From: Rhabdophis nuchalis
Lineage: Eukaryota; Chordata; Lepidosauria; Squamata; Natricidae
Direction: 5' to 3'
DNA: 64,000 nt
Assembly (NCBI GenBank): GCA_039707465.1
Contig: CM077643.1
Coordinates: 380,851,919-380,915,918 of the forward strand
Part shown: in pieces, positions 57,885 to 64,000 of the stretch
How the letters are laid out: each line of letters starts with the position of its first letter
Position numbering within the stretch: position 1 is the first letter of the stretch
Program-made: the position numbers and the translations under genes
Notes under the pieces: model-generated
Seen by the model: the letters and a program-made list of their open reading frames with translations, nothing else
Told to the model about the DNA's origin: nothing
Database searches by the model: none

Positions 57885-59239
57885 TAGTAGTGTGGGAAGA
57901 CAGCCAAGACCCACACAACTGGGCAAGATCAGCCAAAGGTCCCCCCAAAGTGTCTTTAATGCTGGTCTTGGCTAAATGCCAAAGCTGGGAAGCTAAGATG
58001 AGTTTCCTACTGTTATTTTATACTGAGTTAATTAAAGTGCATTGTTTGAAATGACTTTAAACACGCCTTTCCAGGTTTCTTGCCCCCAGGGCTAAGATGC
58101 TGTTTGTGATAAGCGAACTCTTGATTACTTAATAAACAACCACTCCCCCCTCCCCTCCCCTCCCCTTGCCACTCCCCTCCCCTTATGCCTTCCTTGCAAA
58201 CAACCTGCAAGGCTTCAATATTAAAGCAGCACCCATCTGGCATCAAAATCCCAACTGCATACAACCATGTAAATAGCCGTATAAGGTGGGGTTTCTTTTT
58301 AAGAATAAGAGTGCTAGAAATGAAGAGAAAGCCAATAAGAGTAGAGTCGCTTCAGAATGGAGCCCCATCTTACGTGAGTATACTGAACAGCTAAAAGAAA
58401 TAGCCCCAATGGAGGATTTCAATAGCTGTCACTCCCACTTCCACGCTACTTTCGAAGGCTTCACTCTGAATACAGAGTATCTCGGCTTCCTTGCATGGTG
58501 CTGCTTCCTTGTCTCATGGGTTCCAGTGCACCGTCAATGGAGAGTATAATGGTCTGTGGGAATGACCTTGGGAATCAGGGCAGACAGAGGCAGATGACAG
58601 ATGACAAGAGACTCAACAGGGACCATCCCTAGTTTCTTGGGCTGCATAAGGGGTGGAAGAGGAAGGTATTTTCAGATTTGCAAGTTTCTGTTAATGGGAC
58701 CTTACAATAAAGTACTATTAGTTCGTCTCACAGTGTTTCCTGTCTAGTCTACCTTGCAAGGCTGACATCCATCTTTCAAGTCTAAAAAAGAGGGATGTTA
58801 TGAATGGTGGTGCAGGAGCAGATGGACGGTCCAAGAATCCCCACTCCCAGGGAAGGAGAAGGGCCAGAGCCCAGACAGAGTCCTAGTCAATCTTTCAATG
58901 AAATAAGAATTGTTGTGTTACCTGAAGGAACTTTGGGGAAAGTTTCAAACATAGACAAGAAGAGACATGTATGGATCCCATAACCCTGAGATTTATTCAT
59001 ACATTACGTTTCTGTCAAATATTTTTCAGAACCTTTACACAAACAAACTTCTTCTTTTAAAAAATAATAACATAAAATACATTAGATATTGGTCCATATT
59101 TTAAATAAAATATGTTATTTCATCTTCCACCAATGAAATTTAAGTTAGGAGTGTGCAAGGTCAGAATAAGAGTCAAATGTGTTCTTTTTTTCCACATCTA
59201 AAGCATTTTAAAAGCTTTGACTTCTTGGGGCTTCTCCGG
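57885..59239. other. No recognised gene or repeat
   Basis: Unique-looking. A C-rich run (58141..58185, cccctcccctcccctcccc) could form a G-quadruplex on the minus strand. Confidence 0.35.
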
Positions 59240-59905
59240 GTGAATATGAAGGAATCCTAGTGGACAACCATTTAAATATGAGCCAGCAGTGTGCAGCAGC
59301 TGCCAAAAAAGCCAACACAGTTCTAGGCTGCATCAACAGAGGGATAGAATCTAGATCGCGTGAAGTGTTAATGCCACTGTATAGTGCCTTGGTAAGGCCA
59401 CACTTGGAATACTGCATACAGTTTTGGTCGCCACGATGTAGAAAAGACGTGGAGACTCTGGAAAGAGTGCAAAGAAGAGCAACCAAGATGATTAGAGGAC
59501 TGGAGACTAAGACATATGAAGAACGGCTGCAGGAACTGGGTATGTCTAGTTTGATGAAGAGAAGGACCAGGGGAGACATGATAGCAGTGTTCCGATATCT
59601 CAGAGGGTGCCACAAAGAAGAGGGAGTCAAACTTTTCTCCAAGACACCTGGGGGCAGGACAAGGAGCAATGGGTGGAAACTAACCAAGGAGAGAAGCAAC
59701 TTAGAACTAAGGAGAAATTTCCTAACAGTAAGAACAATTAACCTCTGGAACAGCTTGCCTCCAGCAGTTGTGAATGCCCCAACCCTGGAAGTCTTTAAAA
59801 AGATGTTAGACAGCCATTTGTCTGAAATGGTATAAGATTCCTGCCCATGCAGGGGGTTGGACTAGAAGACCTACAAGGTCCCTTCCAACTCTGCTATTGT
59901 ATTGT
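59240..59905 (+). mobile_element. CR1 LINE 3' end with intact 191-aa terminal ORF
   Basis: 59260..59835 is open: [80 protein letters not shown]. It then reads gcagggggttggactagaag and ccttccaactctgctattgt. The best preserved CR1 end here. The 2.85-kb insertion begins just beyond its tail. Confidence 0.92.
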
Positions 59906-60859
59906 AAGGAGGAGGGGAGGTTGTCAGTTTTAAAAATAGATATTTTTATTTTATTTTCGATTTTCAAAGTAAATAACAACATATATACTGTTACATAGCC
60001 AGCATCATATTATATTATTAAATGTTTACATCATTCCATTTTACCATCATTTCATTTTACCATCAACACCCAGAAAACTCCCAGAGGGCTCTTCTGCTCT
60101 CCATACACCATATTTGTGCCTTATCCATCATTTTCTTTCCCCTTTCTCCTCCTCCTCCCTACCTCCTTTCTTCCCTCTAACGCCCTCCCCTTCTCTACTT
60201 CCCCTTCTTCTCTCCTTCTCCTCTCTCCCCTTTCCACTCCTCCTTTCTCTTCTCCTCTTCTCCTCTTCCCCCTCTTTGCCCTCTCTCCTTTCTCTCTCTT
60301 CTTCCCTTACCTCTCTACTCCACACTCTTCATCTCATTTACATGGTGTATTTCGGCCTCGGAGCCAGTTCTATTTTGTGTTGATGATATTTTATAATTTC
60401 AGATTTAAGATTTATCGCTCAATTTTCATATCAATTATTACAATTCTTATGTCTCAGTCCCAAATCTTGCTAGTTGTTTTAATACCCTTTTAAGTAAAGC
60501 CTAATTGTATAATAATGTTCTATTTATAAAACCAAACAAAAAAGAACAAAAAACAGTATAAATAAATTTAAATAAATTTAAATATAAGAAGGCCTAATCG
60601 GGTATCCATAAATTCTGTGCCTTCCAGGAGTGGTTATTATTCATGGGTTATCTCATTTTATTAATTTTAAATCTAACAATTTATCCTGTGAGTCAATATC
60701 AGTATCCACAAGTCTTATCAAGTATTCTAGCCTCAATCTATTTTTTCTTTAATAATATCTTTAAATCCTATTTACTATTAATATCCCTTATTTAATCCCT
60801 TCATATCTCTATAGATTCCATATAATTATCTAAAATTTTATGTAACTATTAATTGATTG

Positions 60860-61340
60860 ATCATTTACCAAGAGTGATAGTATTCTATAACCATCTTAAT
60901 CACCTAATTCCCCATCTATAGATAAGCAAATATATATCATTCACTAACACATAATCTTTCTATAACCATCTAAATAGCATAGTTCCCCATCGATAAATAA
61001 ACAAATATATATCATTAACCAAAACATTTACCAAGAGTATTCTATAACCATCTTAGTAGCATAATTCCCCATCTATAGATAAGCAAATATATATCATTCA
61101 CTAACACATAATCTTTCTTTAACCATCTAAATAGCATAATTCCCCATCGATAGATAAACAAATATATATTATTAACAAAACCTTTACCAAGAGTATTCTA
61201 TAACCATCTTAATAGCATAACTCCCCATCTTAGATAAGCAGATATATATCATTCATTAACACATCATTTTTCTATAACCATCTAAATAGCCCAATTCCCC
61301 ATCTATAGATAAACTAATATATATCATTATCAAAAACCTA
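60860..61340. repeat. Dimeric higher-order tandem repeat inside the unclassified insertion
   Basis: Monomers carry ataaccatct, ttccccatc and aaatatatatcatt. The ttccccat anchors fall at about 60908, 60983, 61065, 61140, 61221 and 61295. The spacing alternates about 75 and 82 bp, so a ~157-bp dimer is repeated about three times. Confidence 0.75.
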
Positions 61341-61452
61341 ATCTTATTATAAGCATCTATAGTTATTACTAACAATCAATTAATTAATAATCCTTGATGG
61401 TAATTTAAACCCAGCCTAGTTATTGCTCATCAAGGGATAAAAGTTCCTCTTT

Positions 61453-61944
61453 TCAGCCGTTGTCTCTCCAAGGATGAATTAAATTTGCCTCTTTTAAAAT
61501 CCACATTCTCCATCGACTTTTTTTCCTCTTCTCATGTTCTTTATAAACTTCCATTGGCACATTGTGATCCTGTATAGCTGTACAATCATAGTGCTGACCA
61601 ATTCTTTTCCTCAAATTTGATTTATTTTCAAATATCAAGTGTAACTCTGGTGTGATTTCCTCTATCTTTTGTTCTCCTTTTCCTTCCTTTTGCCAGACAG
61701 GTTGAAATTCAAATTTCTGATGAGGTCTTGATCTTATCTCCTCTCCTGGATCTTCTCCCTTGTCTTCAGTTAAATCCAGTCCACAAACAGCCTCATTTCC
61801 ATTTTCTTCTTTAATTTCTCTAATCTGTTCAATTTCTTCACTTGGTGTAATGTCGAGTATTGCACGAAATTCTCTCAATTCCCTCAAGATTTCAGCCAAA
61901 AGCTCCTGGTTTTCTGCAGTGTATATATCTATGTGCGTAGACAT
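61453..61944 (-). CDS. Unrecognised 163-aa ORF inside the insertion
   Basis: Intact from ATG (61944) to stop (61453). It begins MSTHIDIYTAENQELLAEIL. The first ~45 residues look like an amphipathic, leucine-rich helix (possible coiled coil). The middle is acidic (EDKGEDPGEEI) and the C-terminus is basic and aromatic (KRKKSRWRMWILKE). The size and leading helix might suit a shortened ORF1-like RNA-binding protein, but I see no clear RNA-recognition or C-terminal L1 domain. It is the only long open frame in the insertion. Function unknown. Confidence 0.4.
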   Translation of the reverse strand: MSTHIDIYTAENQELLAEILRELREFRAILDITPSEEIEQIREIKEENGNEAVCGLDLTEDKGEDPGEEIRSRPHQKFEFQPVWQKEGKGEQKIEEITPELHLIFENKSNLRKRIGQHYDCTAIQDHNVPMEVYKEHEKRKKSRWRMWILKEANLIHPWRDNG

Positions 61945-62801
61945 TTTGGCGAATCCGCAAACTAGAAAAAAGTAGCTCCAATTACCTTGTTAACACTTAG
62001 TTTATCTCTGTTAGTTTGTTTCTAGACAATATTTCCAGTAAATCTGTTCATATATGTCTGCCCACTGTTTTTCCAAGAGCGATACGATGTAGGAAATAGT
62101 TTAAATAGTTTCAAAGTGTTACAGTCCTTTTTGTTGGAAGGAAAACAGAGACAAAAAAAGGATAAGATATAGTCCTTATTTAAGTTTAAAGATGCGCAAT
62201 AGAGTGTCCAAATAATTGTAGGATTGTGGAAGTGCTCCAAGTTTCAAAGTTTTGAGTGAAATAAATCAAAAAGACAGAAAAAAAGAATTAGAAAAGTCAG
62301 TCACAATCCAATCCTTTTCAGCGCAAACATAAGTAACTCTTATCAGTTCAGTCGGCCATTTCAAAACATTCTGTGAAACTGAGGAATCTCACACTTCAAT
62401 CCAAGCTCGCCGCTTATCTTCAACTTCAAAGCTTTGGTAAAAGAAAAAGGTTTCCCAGCAGAGTGTTTCAGAGACCAAATAAAGTACCTTCCCGAAGTAT
62501 TCCAGCAGATTTTTCCCTTTCTTGTTTCAAAGATTCTCCTTCGCCTATGGTCCACCCTCCAGAAAGGGGGGGGGGGATGCGATTCGTCTCCCTTCAGAGA
62601 TGTTGCTTCGTGTCGGGCAGGGATCTTGCGTGGTCCCTGCACCCAGCGAAGATTTATCTCCTAATCACCACCTCTCCGGGGCGGCTTAGATTCCTTATAG
62701 AATCACGGGGGAGGCGAATTCCAGCCGGGTCCCTGCAGTTTAGGGAGCCCGGTTGTGTCGGCTCGGGAGGCTCCGCCTTCTTCCGGGAGGTTGTCAGTTT
62801 T

Positions 62802-63113
62802 GAGACAACTGTTTTATACGATCCTGGACCCATGGTACATTGGGATCTGCATAATACTCTCCTTCGTCCTTTGTGGTAAATCTGCAGAAGAGACATAAAC
62901 ATGCATCTTCCATCACAAGATGGAAAGAAAACAATTCTTTACAATTGGAACCACACTCAGTTTTCAAGGGCAGAGAACCCCTCCCATTGGTTGCCCTCAA
63001 GAAGCTCCTGTTCCAAATTGATTTCATGAAAGGGGGTGCATTGGGCAGATGTCCACTAAACCTTTCAATTAATTTCAACAGCTAAAGGACTGCCTTTAGC
63101 TAGATGAACAAGA
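62802..63113. other. No recognised feature
   Basis: Flank between the 2.85-kb insertion and the duplicated block. Confidence 0.35.
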
Positions 63114-63712
63114 CTAGATGAACAAGATGGGTTGTGAATTGAAATGAAATGACTAAATGTCTATAGTTTCTCAGTCATCCAGGTCATGTTTGTCCCATGG
63201 CAAGCATAAAAAAGCCAAAAGTGCTTTTTCAAAAGGCAGGTGGGTTTTGTTTTCCCCTGAAGATATTTTGCTTCTCTTCCAAGGAGCTTCTTCAGTTCTT
63301 AGACTTATATGCTGCTTCAGAGAGCTGAAGAAGCTTCCTGAATGAGAAACAAAAGGTCTTCAAAGAAAAACAAAGTCAGTTGCCTCTGGAAAAAGCACCT
63401 TTGAGATGATATGGTTAACTTTTTATCACAGTGAAAAGTGGTGTGTGTGTGTGTGTGTGTGTGTGTTGATAGTGGATACTTGTTTGGCTGGAACTGCAAA
63501 ATAAAAATAATATCTAGCTTATTTCCATGTTTTTTCTAAGAGTTGCCAATAATAAGGCAAAGAAGGAATGTTAATAGGAAATCATATATCTAACAAATTA
63601 CAAGAGCACCACCTTTTGGCTATGTTTGCTGAAAAATCTCTCCCAAAACCTGACCATGCATTAAAATTCACCCTTGCTTGATAGTTTGAAACATGTTAAG
63701 TATTTAGGACAA
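63114..63712. repeat. Duplicated block, copy 2
   Basis: Matches copy 1 (54372..55255) without the 275-bp insertion. A (GT)n run at 63440..63466 has expanded here. Confidence 0.85.
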
Positions 63713-63824
63713 ACCTCGAGGTTCATAAGACCAACGCAGCTCAGCCCTTTAATCTTCATCAAGCTAGGGGAAACTAAAAACGTCACTGATTCATCATTTG
63801 ATCATGGATGAAAAAGCTTGTAAG

Positions 63825-63960
63825 TTCAAGTAGTCCTTGAATTACGACCATAATTCAGGCTGGAATTACAGTCATATGTTGTGCCAGTTTTTAAACAGAT
63901 CACTGATTGCAACAAAATTTATGACATTTTTTTTGCAGCAGTTGTTAAACAAATTGCTAT
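63825..63960 (+). mobile_element. Repeat of the cttgacttacgacc family (partial)
   Basis: gtagtccttgaattacgacc at the left; truncated by CR1 sequence. Confidence 0.6.
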
Positions 63961-63961
63961 G

Positions 63962-64000
63962 GTCCAAAGCACCTGAAGGCAGGATAAGAAATAATGGATG
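63962..64000 (+). mobile_element. CR1 fragment cut by the window end
   Basis: tccaaagcacctgaaggcag then agaaataatggatg matches the CR1 ORF2 region. Confidence 0.8.

Larger units (their letters stand above)
59932..62784 (-). mobile_element. Unclassified non-LTR-type insertion, 2.85 kb, with one ORF and a tandem repeat
   Basis: Bounded by the 17-bp direct repeat gggaggttgtcagtttt (59915..59931 and 62785..62801). On the minus strand the 5' end is GC-rich (cggaagaaggcggagcctcc), about 840 bp precede an ORF at 61944..61453, and the remainder is AT-rich, with a tandem repeat (60860..61340), a purine-rich tract (60320..60120) and an A-rich 3' end (cgaaaataaaataaaaatat). No reverse transcriptase was found. 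Layout and duplication resemble an L1-mobilised non-autonomous element, but I do not recognise the family. Confidence 0.6.

Overview
The window is nuclear DNA of a squamate reptile, most likely a snake. It contains one recognisable host gene in a dense bed of nested transposable elements and microsatellites. The squamate call rests on the mix of repeats: CR1 and L2 LINEs, BovB (RTE) LINE pieces, L1-type sequence, a Penelope-like element, Sauria-type tRNA-derived SINEs, many non-autonomous hAT and Tc1/mariner-type elements, and LINE tails grading into (ATTCT)n/(AATAC)n arrays, as known from snakes. Nothing bacterial or plasmid-like was seen: no operons, no CRISPR array, no tRNA or rRNA gene.

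The host gene is a small CC chemokine on the + strand (42622..44915, three coding exons, 98 aa, CCL3/CCL4/CCL5 type). It has a signal peptide, the CC pair and both other cysteines, clean GT/AG splice sites, a TATAAG box, a perfect palindromic NF-kB site just upstream and a poly(A) signal at 45165. Its introns hold a palindromic MITE, an (ATTC)n array, a long inverted AAT/ATT array and an L2 tail. About 7.5 kb upstream (34.80-35.30 kb) lies a CpG-rich, repeat-poor block with two TGACTCA motifs, a possible distal regulatory element.

Layout. 0-5.6 kb: an LTR-like repeat and several hAT elements, including a 1.77-kb hAT (3816..5580) carrying a 650-bp CT tract. 5.6-21 kb: SINEs, CR1 and L2 pieces, a 5'-truncated ORF1-type L1 tail, a BovB end, a Penelope-like RT and endonuclease remnant, Tc1/mariner-type MITEs and an L1 ORF2 tail. 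21.5-25.8 kb: a CR1 tail split by a hAT, itself split by two L2 copies, one with recognisable endonuclease and reverse transcriptase. 25.9-36 kb: two copies of an unidentified gene-derived fragment, another 1.7-kb hAT with a CT tract, and the CpG block. 36-42 kb: decayed repeats and an LTR-like repeat split by a GC-rich hAT. 42-45.2 kb: the chemokine gene. 45.4-46.7 kb: a four-layer nest (SINE < hAT < twin-primed CR1 < MITE). 48.5-50.5 kb: a complete ORF1-only (half-L1 or HAL1-like) retrotransposon with target-site duplications. 51-59.9 kb: CR1, L2 and BovB pieces. 59.9-62.8 kb: a 2.85-kb retrotransposon-like insertion with 17-bp flanking repeats, an unrecognised 163-aa ORF and a dimeric tandem repeat. 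63.1-63.7 kb: a second copy of a duplicated block at 54.4 kb.

The strongest candidates for something new are the two minus-strand insertions at 48506..50489 and 59932..62784. Both have target-site duplications, a GC-rich 5' end, one ORF and a short AT-rich 3' end, but no reverse transcriptase. They look like L1-dependent non-autonomous retrotransposons. All calls come from reading the sequence; no database search was run.
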